64,000 bases of DNA from Glebionis coronaria (GCA_025667525.1 CM046878.1:389054974-389118973), one strand, 5' to 3'; shown: positions 1 to 12,470, counted from the first letter of the stretch. The notes: generated from the letters alone by a model not told the origin. A program made the numbers and translations.

Positions 1-952
1 ACCGGTGGTGGTTCTTGTTTCTGCCGAGACCCAACCGAAACCAAACACACCCCCCCCCCCCCGACAAGGTCAGGGGTTCCCTTGCTCTTGCGGCCGAGAT
101 CAACAACACCACACCGATACCCGTAGGTCTCGGCTGTCTTCACACAAGGCACACCGAGAGCCTTGGGCTCTCGGTTTGTGTGTGCCGGCCGAAACACACA
201 ACCCTTAAACCATATTAATTTACCCCCCATGATTTATTTACATGATGATTTCTTGTTTTTATATCACTTATGATTTCATGTGTTTAATTAAATAAGAACA
301 TAAAAAGAAAAAGGGGTTTAAGGATTTACCGATTACGTGAAATAAAGGAGATCGATAACGCTAACAATCTTGCAAGAAATCAATCACCAAAAATCAACCA
401 ACACACCCTTTGTGGTGTGTTCTACCCGGAGGCCAAGAGGAGACAAAGAGATATTAGGGTTTTGTTTATTTTCTAATTTCCTAAAATTATGAAAATATCT
501 TTTCCCTTTTCTTGTTTTAGTAAAAACTAAAAGTAGGCTTGGCCCTTCTTCCTAGTCTTGTCTTCGGGTAGATGGGGCCCACAAGGGTAACCCGAATGTT
601 TCTCGTGTCTAATATTATTCATGTTCTCGTTTTCTCTTTTTATGTGATTTATTTAGTTATCGTTCGTGTCGTATTATATTTATTTATAATCGTAATAAAT
701 ATACGTAAATACATAATATTAAGCTCGTGATTATTTACGTTCATGATTTCATGTTCGTATGTTCGTAATTATAATTATTATTGAAATAATTATCATGTCT
801 TAATACGTATTAAATACTTGTCGTGTTATAACACGTACGTAATACTTGTAAATCTTGATCGTGAAACGTAAACGTGTTATAAAAGTAAAGTTCTAATCAT
901 GTACGTACGATCATAAGGGTACTATTCATGGTAAAAGCATGCGGGTTTTACA
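1..952 (-). mobile_element. Partial chromovirus-type LTR (element F)
   Basis: The stretch resembles in layout the distal part of the element E LTRs (about 15960-16800 and 53080-53915). It has a GC-rich block with repeated 'ccgag' words, then a run rich in aattaa, a block around a gtctaat word, and a terminus in ggttttaca. The CA end falls at 952, so on the minus strand this is the start of an LTR. What follows does not look like the polypurine tract beside the E 3' LTR, so I read it as the 5' LTR of an element extending left of the window. Only one LTR is visible. A 13-base C run lies at 50-62. Confidence 0.6.
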
Positions 953-1572
953 CTAGTTGTTAAAACTATTCTTTATTTGGGAATGAATTTTTTAGACAAT
1001 GTTGTAAATTATGTCCTTTTATTTCTTAAACGTCTCATTTTGAAGTCGTTCAATGTATCTTGTGTGATGATGCTTGTGTCTAGCACCCAAATGTGTTTTC
1101 CGCTGCACAATATATTTAGGGGTGTTAGATCAGGTATATTGCCAATACCCCATGCGTCACGTACAACACATCCGGCTAAGCCTCCAACTCACAGGAGCGA
1201 CCTGCCCGGGTGGGGGTCATCATTCCCAATGGGTCCACTCGTTTGTACAAGCGCTTACCCATTACAAGTAGTTAACAGTTAATGATTTATAGGGACTTTT
1301 CAATGGAAATACGTAACTTAGTCTTACTAATAGTGGCTCATTACCTATACAATCAACGCTTGTTTGCATTTGTCAAAAACATTCAATCAAAAGTCTTACG
1401 TTTCTTTACAATAGCTTGTATTTGTTAAAAGCATATATTCAACAACGTATGCTTATTCACAATCATGTATTCTTTCAAAAGCATATACATAAACAATCAT
1501 ATGTTTAGTTCATAAACAACATTTACTCCCCCTCGCGAGTTTTATAAAACATATAAAGAAGTAAAATTAAGG
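953..1572. other. Unassigned AT-rich stretch between LTR F and LTR G1
   Basis: No credible coding region is present. The short open frames at 977-1282 have no recognisable composition or motif. A GC-richer patch at about 1150-1260 contains cctgcccgggtggggg and stands out from its surroundings. The stretch should belong to the target of element F, but it does not match the first 200 bases of LTR G2, so its origin is unresolved. Confidence 0.4.
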
Positions 1573-3913
1573 CTATGAACTTACATGAGATAGCGATTAC
1601 ACGTAGATCAAGAAAAAACATCCAAAGAATCGTTCATTGATCGAGAACAAGATGCCCAACAGTCGACATATGAATGAACGATACCTAAAGTGACGAGACG
1701 CATCTTAAATTCGAGACTATAAATAAGTCATACATATATGTATATAGTTCACTTAGTAAGTTTGGACATCGCATAAGATTTATAACACTTTATAAATCTT
1801 TGATAACAATTTACCATATATTATCTCATTATGACCATTAAGCCCACTAAAACCCATTAGTGGCCCATTACAGTTTCATGTGACTTTAGTCCATTTCAAT
1901 CTCATGTATTGAACTTCAAACTTATTATAATATGAATCTCCAGTACAATAATGACCCAATACCCATTATAAGTGTATGTTGGGCTTTTGTGGCCCAAATC
2001 ACTTTATAAGCTTTTCGGGTTCTAAAACGCCTCCAAACATTGTCGAATTAATATCTCACGTTGGTCAGGTATCAGGTTCTTTAATTATCAGTATACAAAG
2101 AGTCTACAATTTCTAACAAATGAGTCCTACCACTTCGGTTTTTATAAAAATTACCGCATTTTACGTTAATGAATTATATTCAGTTTATTACAACTTTCCC
2201 GACATCCTCGTTAATTTGATCATATCTCCTAAACTATAAATCATCTAGGTGTGCTATTTTTACCAAAATCATTATCAACTTAGATACTTTACCGATTATA
2301 TGTTCAATTACCCTTAAATTATACTTAACATAGCTCATTTACTCATTTTATAACTTAGAAGAGTTGACTGTTTTTGGCTATCAATTTCGTCTTCACCGTT
2401 TTGGTCACAATTATCAAAACATAATGAATTGGTAAAGTATCCAACTGTTACTGATTCTACATGAGTTTATCTACAACCCATAGGTTTACATTGTTTCTTG
2501 GTTCTATATTCTTCTATGAGTTTTCAGTCCGTTAATACAGTATGTTCATAACAGACCCCTTTCACTATTTTGGCCATAATTTCCTCTTCGGGAATCGCCT
2601 CGGGATGCACCACCCCGGGGTTCCATCATAAAGTTCTTACCCATCAAACTAATCAATAATATCTCAACCACGCCTTACTAAAATATTCAAGAAATACATT
2701 TTTTCCAACTGGTCATATTTTATATCATGATTATTATATAAATAGTGCTTATATAGTCATAATTTGATATAATAATTCATATACATTATAAACTCGTACA
2801 AATCAACTATTGCATCATCGATATCAGGATAAAATATGATCTTTACATATATATAAAAATCAATACATAATAGAAATTACAAGGAATGAGATCTAAACCT
2901 TCAAACAATGAAGAACAACACTCTAATAATCATCACCACCACCAAGTTTCCATGATCAACCCAATAATCCATCCATCATTGCTTCAACCCACTATCCAAA
3001 TGATATTTTAATCAAGCTTAGTAACCCATGCAAGAGATCTATTTAAGTCAGTCCTAAATTATACTAACAACTCCTTAATAAAGCTTCCAATGAATAATCA
3101 AACTTCACCACTAGTTGGGATAATCAAAGATGAACTAGTATCACTAGATTTTTGGGATATAAAAAGTTGTATCATGGTGTATTGGTGAGGGTATGAATAA
3201 CTAGGGAGAAGAAAACAAGAGGATTTCACCATATTGTGGAGTTATCTATGTGAAAATAGTTTGTTGGAGATGTTTTGTAGATAATTTCTAAGCCTAACAA
3301 GTATCACATTTTGGTTTAGAGTTTATAAACTCGTGACTCATACTTACATAGACTCCATCACCAATTATTATAATATTTGTGGAAAAAAGTATGGTGATAC
3401 TATATAAATTGTCCCACAATTTGAAAAAGTGGGTATTAACGAAGCTCGATATTTTTGAAGTTACGCGATTTGAAAGATACACGTAAAACACGAAAAATAA
3501 TCGATCAATATATACTAAAAAATCGATATTCGGAGAACATTGATATTTTGATAAATAAATGAGACTAATGATTAATAGACGTTAACGCATTATATAACGA
3601 ATGACGCTTAAGGGTTTAACGTAAATTACGAAGGATGCTCGTAAAACGAGAAATTAAAACCACGACAATAGAAAATTTTTCTATGTCATAAAGAGGATGT
3701 TTATGGTCGATGACGGACGTAAACTTTACCGATAAATGATAGATATCACGTATTCGATACGTTAAAGACTTAACTTTGCTGGTTAGCCGAGAATTCAATA
3801 TTATTCGTAGAGTGAACATGACGAATAAAATCGGGTAATAAATATTGGTCCGAATATTAGGAATAAGATTAGAGCTTGGTCTAAATGTTGATTTGAAATT
3901 TCGGGTTACTACA
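1573..3913 (-). mobile_element. 3' LTR of gypsy element G (G1)
   Basis: From about 1573 the sequence matches 6665-8400 as a direct repeat, for example around the cgagactataaataagtcat word (1710s and 6830s) and the gtgctatttttaccaaaatc word (2252 and 8333). The right end at 3913 is '...ttactaca' followed by a pyrimidine-rich tract, which on the minus strand is a polypurine tract before a TGTAGTAA LTR start. The left end is not defined because element F and the unassigned stretch lie there. The LTR holds an empty copy of the site (about 1961-1975) used by the foldback element in G2. Confidence 0.65.
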
Positions 3914-3933
3914 ACATCTACCCCTTTAGGAAG
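3914..3933 (-). other. Polypurine tract of element G
   Basis: Read on the minus strand, the bases next to the LTR end are purine-rich (cttcctaaaggggtagatgt). This is the expected plus-strand DNA priming site beside a 3' LTR. Confidence 0.55.
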
Positions 3934-6424
3934 CGACGTCCCGACGCTTAATTCGTCTCAATAGTCTTCGGTTTAATGGCGAAGATGTGAGGAATAGACA
4001 AGTTACTGTCGAGGTTCCTAACGAGGGTTGGATGAACAAAAGTAAAACCAACGATTATATGTAACGGGAACAAGCATACGGTTTGATTGTAGCTTCAATC
4101 CTTATAAGGAAACATGAATACATAACTCGAACGGAAAGCCATTCAGCGAAAAATTAACAAGTCGTCAATTTTGGAAGTGCTTCAAGGTACACTACTACCA
4201 GCTTATCAAACATGCGGTGGTCGATATAAGTTCCAAAAATTCCACATGACAAGTGAAGAGTCGAAAGATGTGTGCGTATTTGGGAAACTTCTAATGCGAC
4301 AATCAATTCAAAACATCAGTGATCACATCAAAACACATATCGTCCATGGTTCTCGTAAAAGAAACTACGTCATAAAAAACGTCGCATGGATAGTACATAA
4401 CTTCATCGAAAATGTTACAAAATATCCCAGACGAGGTAATTAGTACGAGTCGAACAAAATCACCTAATTGCATGATCATGAACATACCAGCCTATTTCAT
4501 AAAAATAGAATTCGTTGACACGGAAATCATTCAGAGTATACATTTGTCCATCGAAATCACTACAACATAGAAGTAAACATGAAGGTTATCATTAAGAACA
4601 TATAATCACATTACGACATGCTTGCAAAATAGCCAAGCCATGCCAGATCAACAAACTCAATCAAGATAACTCATGCTTTCTGAATAGCCAAGCCATGGAT
4701 GCATATCCAAAAATATTTTTGTCATCAGAGGATACTCACATACGAATCCATACCTAAATGATACTAAAGGGTGCTCACAAATGGATCCATACCCAAAAGA
4801 TATTACAGGGTGCTCACAAACGGATCCATACCCAAAAGATTTTACAGGTTGCTCAGAAACGGATCCATACCCAAAAGTTATTACAGGGTGCTTACAAACG
4901 GATCCATGCCCAAAAGATATTACAGGGTGTTGTCATCAAAAAACATTCTTCGACGAACCTCCGATGGTAACACGCAAAATTACAAAGTTTTTTCATTCAC
5001 GATGAGTTGTCAGTGACAACTTAATCCTGAGTCAATCCACACGTACAAAGTTAAATACTAGTGTCGATTAAACAAGTCGCCTACTCACGAAACAGGTGAC
5101 GGTTCCTAATGGTTAGCTTATCAACCTTTCAATACTCGAGACACATTATAAATGGCCCATAAAGACAAATCATGCTCGAGATAAGACTAACGGATTACTT
5201 GTACATAGATGATGATCAATAATAACTAGAATGAAGACGGTAATGAATGATTCGTACCAAAGAAATACGAGTCGAAGAAAGAAGTCCGTATACAAAATAA
5301 TCACAAACCAAGTCAGCCACACTTGAGCCCACTCATTTATAATTTGTTATTTACATACAAAGGCGTCCCAATCTATGTAAATATAAACTATAAATTTATG
5401 GTTCAGGAACTTATAACTTTCTTGTTCAAATGAAAAGACGTCCCAATTCATTTCAACACGAAGATTATAAGTCATCCTACTCAGGTATTACCATCACAAA
5501 ACACGTTATCATAACCAAATTACATGACATGACAAGTACAGGGTGTCAATAAACTTACTTCATGATTTACGTATTCACACGCCCCATTCCATATGAATAA
5601 AGAATCATAAACTATCTACGGTCCACTGGTTTAAAACTTTCTTTTTCAAATGTGTCAATCCATTTCAATAAGAGAACCTCAAACGATACATTGTTGGGTG
5701 ATTTGAAATCTCTATATTTAGCCTATTCCATTTAAATACAAGATATTAAGTCACTAAACCAAATGACTACTACGAGCATATCCTTGTTGTACCCAAAGTA
5801 TATATACTTGATTTGGGTATATATATTTAAGTCCGACACTAGCATCCTCCTTTTCGCCAATAAAATGTAATGATATATAATCAAATTAAAAGTTACATTA
5901 CGTATAGGATGTCACCTTGTAGAAATGATTCTTCAAAATCATAAGGACTAACGAAAATAAGAATAACACAATAATCAATTACTTTTCGAAAGGAGATGTC
6001 CTAAAATGGCACAACACGATGCGACGACAACAATCGAGCTCAAATTAGTCGATATGCGATCGATTACAAAATAATATATACGTACCCAAAATATGAAACG
6101 AGTTTCATACTCGTATTCGAATAATAAATTAATTATCCAGATCAGTGATTGGCGGTGAAGCCAAAATCTATACAAAAACCGCATTATAAAATGTATGATA
6201 TTCACGCAAGGGCCATTGCTTCACATGAAATGCCTTTAAATACCATAGTATATACATACATATGCATACAACCATTTCTACATACACATAGGATCACATA
6301 ATCGAAACCAAGCATTGGTTTCTAGGGCGCATGAGCGTGTGGATGTTGTGTAAGGCAACAAAACAATTTTAACAAAGAGCTGTTATAGTCCAGGTTTTGA
6401 AAAAGAACTAGTTTTCTATAACAA
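3934..6424 (-). pseudogene. Decayed interior of gypsy element G, no recognisable domain
   Basis: This 2.5-kb stretch lies between the two G LTRs, where gag-pol would be. I could not recognise protease, reverse transcriptase, RNase H, integrase or a zinc knuckle in either strand. Open frames are short (at most about 90 codons) and of unlikely composition. It contains a 39-bp tandem array at 4730-4924 and paired 'atagccaagccatg' words at about 4630 and 4685. It is either a non-autonomous interior or one too decayed to read. Confidence 0.5.
4730..4924. repeat. 39-bp tandem repeat, five units
   Basis: Units start at 4730 (degenerate), 4769, 4808, 4847 and 4886. A partial unit begins at 4925. Each unit contains gggtgctcac followed by ggatccatacccaaaag. 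Because 39 is divisible by three, all three plus frames stay open across the array, which explains the apparent 70-81 codon frames there. These are not separate genes. Confidence 0.9.
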
Positions 6425-6439
6425 GTGCTTTGATTCCAA
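6425..6439 (-). other. Primer binding site of element G
   Basis: On the minus strand this reads ttggaatcaaagcac, close to the initiator-Met tRNA primer site of plant LTR elements (tggtatcagagc type). It lies two bases from the LTR end at 6442. It fixes the element as minus strand and 6442-8403 as its 5' LTR. Confidence 0.6.
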
Positions 6440-6441
6440 TA

Positions 6442-8403
6442 TGTAACACCCCGTAATTCACAACGCAACGAATAATACTCTTTAGGTGTTACTTCATAGC
6501 ACATCACACACAGTCATAGCAAAAGATATCAAAAGAGACGTTTTATAAAAATAAACCATTCGAAAATTTTATTAAATCAAAGTTTCAATAAAAAAACGTC
6601 CTAACAATTCATACAAACTTTAATAAAAATGTAAATGTTTGTCAAAGTTATCGAATGAGATAGCGAGGCTATGCAATCACATGAGATAGCGATTACATGT
6701 AGATAAAGGAACAAACGTCTAATAGTCGATACAAGACTTCACGAGATATCATTCACTCATTGATCGAGAACGAGATGCACAACGGTAGACATATCCGAAC
6801 GATACCTAAAATGACGAGACGCGTCTTAGATTCGAGACTATAAATAAGTCATACATATATGTAAATAGTTCACTTAGTAAGTTTGGACATTGCATAAGTT
6901 TTATAATACTTTATAAACCTTTGGTAACAATTTACCATGTATTATTCCATTATGACTATTAAGCCCACTAAAGCCCATTAGTGGCCCATTACAATTTCAT
7001 GTGACTTTAGTCCATTTCAATCTTAGTATTGAACTCCAAACTTATATTGAATCTCAAGTCCAATAATGGCCTAATAGCCATTATGATGGAGGCCCAAGTA
7101 TTGAAGAATGGGCTGACTTGTTTCTGGAGGACCGAGATCGCGTGACGAAAATGGGTTTAGTAAAACGGGCATAACTTTTGCATCCTAAGTCCGTTTTCAG
7201 CCTGTGACATGTCAAAACGTCCGTAAAAAGGAGGCGACGGCGCTGTAACCACCTTTAGGCTAGTTAAAGTATTTTCAAGGGCCGAAAAGCCTTTTTACTA
7301 TCAGTTTTTTTTACATATATGTTTTTTCATTTTCAGTTGGACTTTGTCTTTAGGCTATGGTCCAGCCCGTTGGATTTTTAGGGTTTTTATTTGTTTGCTG
7401 TCATTATTTGCTGTAACCCTGGAAAGACAGTTATCAGTTTAATGAAAGTTAAACCACTGGCCGTTGTGTTGCCGTGTTTTACCCTAGTTTTTGGGCATTC
7501 TTCAGAATCAACGATTATTAGCAGAATTGTTTATGGCATTCTTTTTGAATCAACAGATCCAATTATTTATCCTTATTTTTTGCTACATCAGTTGATATGC
7601 TAATAATCGTTGATTCAAAAAGAATGCAATGAACAATTCTGCTAATAACCGTTGATTCTGAAGAAGTGTTTAACTTTTATTAAACTGATAACTGTCTTGC
7701 TAGGGTTACAGCAGATTCATTAAGTAATGACAACAAACAAAGAAAAACCCTAAAAATCGAACGGGCTGGACCGTAGCCCAAAGACAAAGGTCAACTGAAA
7801 GTGAAAAAAACATAAATATGTAAAAACTGATAGTAAAAAGGCTTTTCGGGCCTTGAAAATCTCTTAACCAACTAAAAGGCGGTTACAGCGTCGCCCGCTC
7901 CTTTTTAAGGACGTTTTGACAGGTCACGAGCTGAAAACAGAATTAGGATGCAAAAGTTATGCTCGTTTTACTAAACCCCTCTTCGTCACGCGATCTCGGG
8001 CCTCCAGAAACAAGTCAGCATGTTCTTCAATACTTGGGCCTCCGTCATATTATAAGTGTATGTTGGGCTTTTGTGGCCCAAATCACTTTATAAGCTTTTT
8101 GGCTTCTAAAATGCCTCTAAATGTTGTCCACTTAATAATCTCACGTTGGTCGGGTATCAGGTTCTCTAATTATCAATATACAAAGAGTCTAAAATTACCG
8201 ACAAGTGGGTCCTACCACTTTGTTTTTTAATAAAAATCATCGCATTTTATGTTCATTAATTATAGTCCGTTTATTACAATTTTCCCGACATGCTCGTTAA
8301 TTAATATCTTCTATATCGTAAAACACGTAGGTGTGCTATTTTTACCAAAATCATTATCAACTTATATACTTTACTGATTATAAGTTCAATTACCCATAAA
8401 TTA
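6442..8403 (-). mobile_element. 5' LTR of element G (G2), cut by foldback element and copia D
   Basis: It starts with tgtaacaccccg, the typical chromovirus LTR edge, and matches G1 from about 6665 onward. It is interrupted by a foldback element at 7083-8048, and the match to G1 resumes at 8049. At 8404 it is cut again by the copia D LTR; the likely target duplication is AATTA (8399-8403), but the partner copy is outside the window. The first 220 bases have no counterpart in G1. Confidence 0.65.
7083..8048. mobile_element. Foldback MITE, 966 bp, palindromic almost end to end
   Basis: The left half reads inward as nearly the reverse complement of the right half, from atgatggaggcccaagtatt at the left edge to a matching edge at 8048. 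The arms are about 440-470 bases with a short unpaired centre near 7560-7605. The left arm has one bulge of about 50 bases near 7447-7500. The flanks carry ATT on both sides (7080-7082, 8049-8051). LTR G1 at about 1961-1975 shows the uninterrupted site, which proves insertion. There is no transposase. The short target duplication and long inverted repeats do not settle the superfamily. Apparent frames inside are by-products of the palindrome. Confidence 0.85.
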
Positions 8404-8427
8404 TGTTGGGAAGTATTGTTAAGCACT

Positions 8428-8545
8428 AAGTACCGTTAGTTATTATACCAAGTACCGTTAGTATAGTAAGTACTGTTAGCGTTAACGCGGTACATGCTAA
8501 GTACTATTAGTGTTAATGTAAGTACTGCTAGTAAGATAAGTACGA
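8428..8545. repeat. Clustered AAGTACYGTTAG motifs in the copia D LTR
   Basis: Six imperfect copies of a 12-base word built around AGTAC occur in about 120 bases in the upstream (U3) part of the LTR, ahead of the TATA box. This position suits enhancer-like repeats, but that role is inference. Confidence 0.7.
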
Positions 8546-8680
8546 GTATATCTTTAGTAAGGATATGTTCTAAGTATATTGAGAGTATGTCGTGTGTGAT
8601 ATACTTATAATAGTAGAATATTGAGAATATATCGTGTGTGATATATTTATCTAAATAGAATATTCTAGGATTCCTTACAT

Positions 8681-8688
8681 TATAAAAG
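8681..8688 (+). promoter_or_regulatory. TATA box of the copia D LTR
   Basis: TATAAAAG lies about 220 bases before the LTR end, a normal position for the LTR promoter. No other TATA-like word in this LTR is better placed. Confidence 0.5.
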
Positions 8689-8901
8689 GAACATAGGTAC
8701 GTTAAGTTTACCGTACCTCTTGCGTAGCCGATTAATAAGAATCAAATAGTTAGAGTATAATGTTGTTCTTCTTTGCTTTCATAAGTTAGATTCCGCATAA
8801 CTTATTAGAGTTAAGTAAAAGTCTCTCAAGTGCTCTAGTTTGTTTGCAAGCTATTGCCCAATCCTTAACAGGATCTCGATCTATTCAAAGGGATCAACAA
8901 G

Positions 8902-8913
8902 TGGTGTCAGAGC
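8902..8913 (+). other. Primer binding site of copia D
   Basis: TGGTGTCAGAGC differs by one base from the usual initiator-Met tRNA site. It starts two bases after the LTR end, confirming plus-strand orientation. Confidence 0.75.
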
Positions 8914-8976
8914 TTGTTGAGAAACTCTGAGTAAGAAGAACAAAACCCTAAATCTTCACTCACAATAACTCACACA

Positions 8977-11483
8977 ATGTCTCAAACTGGTGAACATCCT
9001 CAGTTTGAAGAATTTCTAATCCCTGATCCCATACCACAGGAACAACCTTAAGTTGTGCAGCCTGCTCTAGTGGTTCCACATCTACCAGCTACACAAACTA
9101 CACAAGATCTAGCTACACAATCAGCTACATCTTCCCCCCATACTCTGTCTGCTGTAAAACTCCCTATTCTTAAAAGTGATAACTATGAGAGTTGGTCTAT
9201 GCAGATGGAACACTATACGAATCAAACAGATCAGACTTTGTGACAAGTCATTAAGAATGGGAATACACCTAAAAATCTGCACTGGTTGCCTGATGGTACA
9301 TGCTATGCATTGCTTGTTGTTACTGCTAAAGAGTTACTAGCTGAGATCAGAGAAAGCCAGGCCAGAACTGCATTAGCTATGACACTCTTAGAAGATATTC
9401 TATCTAGCTTTCATCAATACAAAAATGCCAAAGTTATGTGGGAGGCTATAAACTTAGATTTAGAGGTAACGACAAAAGTTATCTAGCTGAGATCGTACTA
9501 AAACAAGAATTTGATAACTTCTCAATTCCTAGTTTAGAAGGGATCCATAAAGGATATGGAAGGTTCAATAAATTTCTCATTCAACTAGCAGTTCATGGAC
9601 TAATAATCCCTCATGAAGAAGCTAATCAAAAGTTCTTTAGAGGAGTTCCACCAAATGGAAAGTAATGGCTATGTACTTTATTACAAGAGATGACTTGGAC
9701 GTTACTCCATTTGATTCTTTATAATAATCTCAGAGTATATGAGATGGATGTTAAAGGTATTAAGCCAGCTAAAGCATCTATAACAAAGCCTAACTTGGAT
9801 TTTGTGTCAGAAGGAAGTAGCGATACATACTCTCAAAATACTGCCGGTGGAACAAGTAGCGGTACTTACTTCCAAAGTACTGCTGGTGGACCAACTAACA
9901 ATACTTACCTTCAAAGTGCTGAAAACAGTCCATCCATGACTCAGAATCCATAGGGAAGATCTCCATCATTATTCAATGAGAATGATGCCTTCTCATTCTT
10001 TGCTGGCCAAGAAAACAGACCAAGATTGACTCTTGATGATCTGTTCCAAATGGATGATGCTAACATTGAAAAGATGGATCTAATGTGACAAGCTGCCTTG
10101 GTCTCTGTTAGATCTAATAGACTCTACAAAAAGACTAGAAGAAAGATAAATGTTGATCCTAATGAACCATTAAGGTATGACAAGTCAAAAGTTTAATGTT
10201 ACAACTGTGGAAAGCTTGGACACTTTGCCAGGAAATGCAAGAGAGAGAACGTTGAAGGTTGCAGCCAAAACTCCAAGAACAACAATAGGACCAGCCCAAG
10301 AGTCATTGAAAGTGTTCCAAAAGGAGACAGCAGAAGTCCATGGATTCCAAAAGGATCTAAAGCTTTGGTGACAGTAGATGGAGTGGTCGACTAGGCTCTA
10401 GCACATGAAGAAGAAGAGCATGGTCTAATGGATCTTTCTTATGAAGACACTAAGGTACATCCTTATTCTAAAGATTGTGTTCTTAAATTTAATAGTCTTA
10501 AAGTAGAACTAGAAGAACAATATCAAAAGGTCAACACATGTACTGTAGAGGTAAATGCTTTTAAACAAGGTGTTGCTAAGTTAGAAGCAAATGTAATTTT
10601 GTATCAAAAGGGTCAGCAAAACTATAAAGAGAAAATTAGGATTTTGACTCTTCAAATGAGAGGAAAAGATGTGACTATCAAAGCCTTTGAAAAACACCTT
10701 GTAAAAGTTACAGCAGAAAATGAAGTTTTATAAGCTAGTTTGTGTAATGAAAGAGAAGTAATTAATCACTGGCTAAAATCTTCGAAAGGCACTGGTAAGC
10801 TAATCAATTCACAAATGGGGTATTATGATAAAACGAGCCTAGGTTACATAGAGGACCAACCTGGGATAACTCTGACTGACAAGGACTTATCAAAGGGGAT
10901 TTTTGATGGTTATAGTGATTCACAAAATACTCCTAAAAATGATAGGTATGCTGAAGGAATAAAGGCAGCTCCTCCACCTTCATCAGGAATTTACATGCCC
11001 CCAAATAATGATAAAAGTATAGAGTTAGATGAGTCAAGATCTGTCTATGGTAAAATGTCTAATGATTCATAGTCAAACTCTAGTACTTTGACCCAGGGTG
11101 AACCTGTTGTGACTAAAAAGGTTGTCGATCTACCTCTTATGAGCACCTTTGTGCCTGAGGGATATATGCCTGCAATTGGTTCTGCTCCTAAGCAGGTGAA
11201 ACCTCCTAGTAAGGCATTGTATAAAAATGCAAAAAATCATGGTAGTATCACAAGGGGTGGGCTAGGTTTTGAAAATACTAAGTCAGATTTAGCTTTTGGA
11301 TCTTCTTTAAAAAGAAGAGGATGTTATGTATGTGGTAGCGTAAGTAATTTTAACAAAGATTGTACCGTGCATGAAGATAGAATTGCTAAACAAAAAGCTT
11401 CAAAAAGGGTCATTGAGAAAAGTCATGAGAAAAATGCACAGGGTAAAAGGCAAATGGAACCAAGAGATGACAAATCTAAGTGA
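8977..11483 (+). pseudogene. Copia D gag with zinc knuckle and coiled-coil extension, broken
   Basis: Gag forms the capsid and binds element RNA. The likely start is ATG 8977. The frame is open apart from stops at 9049 (TAA), 9241 (TGA) and 9484 (TAG), then shifts near 9480. After that one frame continues to 11483 with further stops, for example a TAA directly before the zinc knuckle. The knuckle at 10197-10238 (CYNCGKLGHFARKC) has all four metal ligands in CX2CX4HX4C spacing. It is followed by a Lys/Glu-rich, coiled-coil-like stretch (about 10428-10733) and low-complexity linker. The long extension before protease matches the layout of a copia family I know from Asteraceae. It cannot yield a full protein. 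Confidence 0.8.
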
Positions 11484-12470
11484 GGTTATGCTCAAAGGGC
11501 GAATAAGCATAACAAGACCAAAAATGTGAGTCACTCTCATACCAATAGAGACTTTTACCAAGAGCAGTACTTATGAAACACGGTCTAGTACCTTTAAGGT
11601 CAAATTCACCAAGTACCGGCAAACAAAAATCAGCTAGTACCATTGGACCAAATACAAGTACTGCTGGTCAAAAGTCTAGAAAACTACTGTCCCACAAACC
11701 TTCTAGGAGTCTATTTGATATTGTTAAGTCACCTAGAGGTAAGCCTGATGTAAAACCAGTGCAAGCGTGGGCTCCCAAGGGACAAAAATCATGTGTTCAA
11801 CCAAGTACTGCTAAAACGGTACTTAAGTCAAAAAGGTCTAAAAACAATGAACCAACTTATGTTCTTTACTATATAACTGGAACCATGAAATATAAGAGTG
11901 TTGTAGTCTTACTGGAAAACCTACTTATCAAAAACTTAAGTATGTTGGCCCTTCAAGATTCGAGCCAAATGTGGCTTGGGTCCCTGTTAAAAACTATGAA
12001 GTTTTTTTTATGTGCAAGAGCATATGATTAATGAATTGAAAGACAAAGGTATAGTAGAAAGTGGACGCTCAAGGCACATGACAGGGAACAAAGATTTCCT
12101 TGCTGAGCTTGAAGAATTCAGAGGTGGACCAGTAGCCTTTGGTGGAAGTAATGGTAGGATTACTGGCAAAGGACAAATCAACACATGAGGGTTGGAGTTT
12201 GAAGAAGTGTTCTTTGTAAAAGAATTTAATGAATTCAGTCTTTTCTTTGTATCACAAATGTGTGATAAAAAGAACAAGGTACTTTTCACAGATACAAATT
12301 GTTGGTGCTTTCTTCAGACTTTGAGATGCCTAAGGAGTCTCAAATACTGCTCAAGGTACCTAGGCAAGAGAATATGTATACCTTTAATCTTCATACTATT
12401 ACTCCAACAGGTGGTATTACATGTTTCATAGCTAAAGCTTCTAGTGACGGGTGTAATTTATAGCATAGGA
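11484..12470 (+). pseudogene. Copia D protease and pre-integrase region, broken
   Basis: The protease would cleave the polyprotein. Around 12057 the frame reads ESGRSRHMTGN, where this family has an Asp in the DSG active site; here it is Glu, a change expected to kill activity. Downstream, the stretch matching FGGSNGRITGKG (about 12138-12173) and SQMCDKKNKV (12250-12280) supports the protease-to-integrase linker typical of copia. Stops and frame changes are frequent (for example the TGA at 12186). The upstream part 11573-12031 is a Ser/Lys-rich linker with no domain I recognise. Confidence 0.7.

Larger units (their letters stand above)
8404..8899 (+). mobile_element. 5' LTR of copia element D
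   Basis: The LTR begins with tgttggg and ends in atcaaca before a Met-tRNA-type primer site. It contains six copies of an AAGTACYGTTAG-like word (8428-8545), a two-fold repeat of about 48 bp around cgtgtgtgatata (8571-8664), and a TATA box at 8681. The matching 3' LTR is not in the window because D is broken by elements E and J. Confidence 0.75.

Noticed and set aside
1..218. Open frames of 67 codons at the window start
   Set aside because: They come from the GC-rich 'ccgag' block of an LTR; the same block gives similar frames at about 15970-16265 and 53083-53382. No domain.
977..1282. 101-codon frame upstream of element G
   Set aside because: Mixed composition, no motif, no promoter context, overlapped by another frame.
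1961..1975. Second foldback insertion site
   Set aside because: This is the empty site; no insertion is present in LTR G1.
4730..4924. CRISPR-like array
   Set aside because: Units are contiguous without unique spacers and the sequence is plant nuclear.
4758..5016. Three overlapping frames with repeated peptides
   Set aside because: They are produced by a 39-bp tandem repeat whose length keeps all frames open.
7391..8230. Frames of 70 and 104 codons
   Set aside because: They lie in, or run out of, a near-perfect palindrome and have no protein signature.
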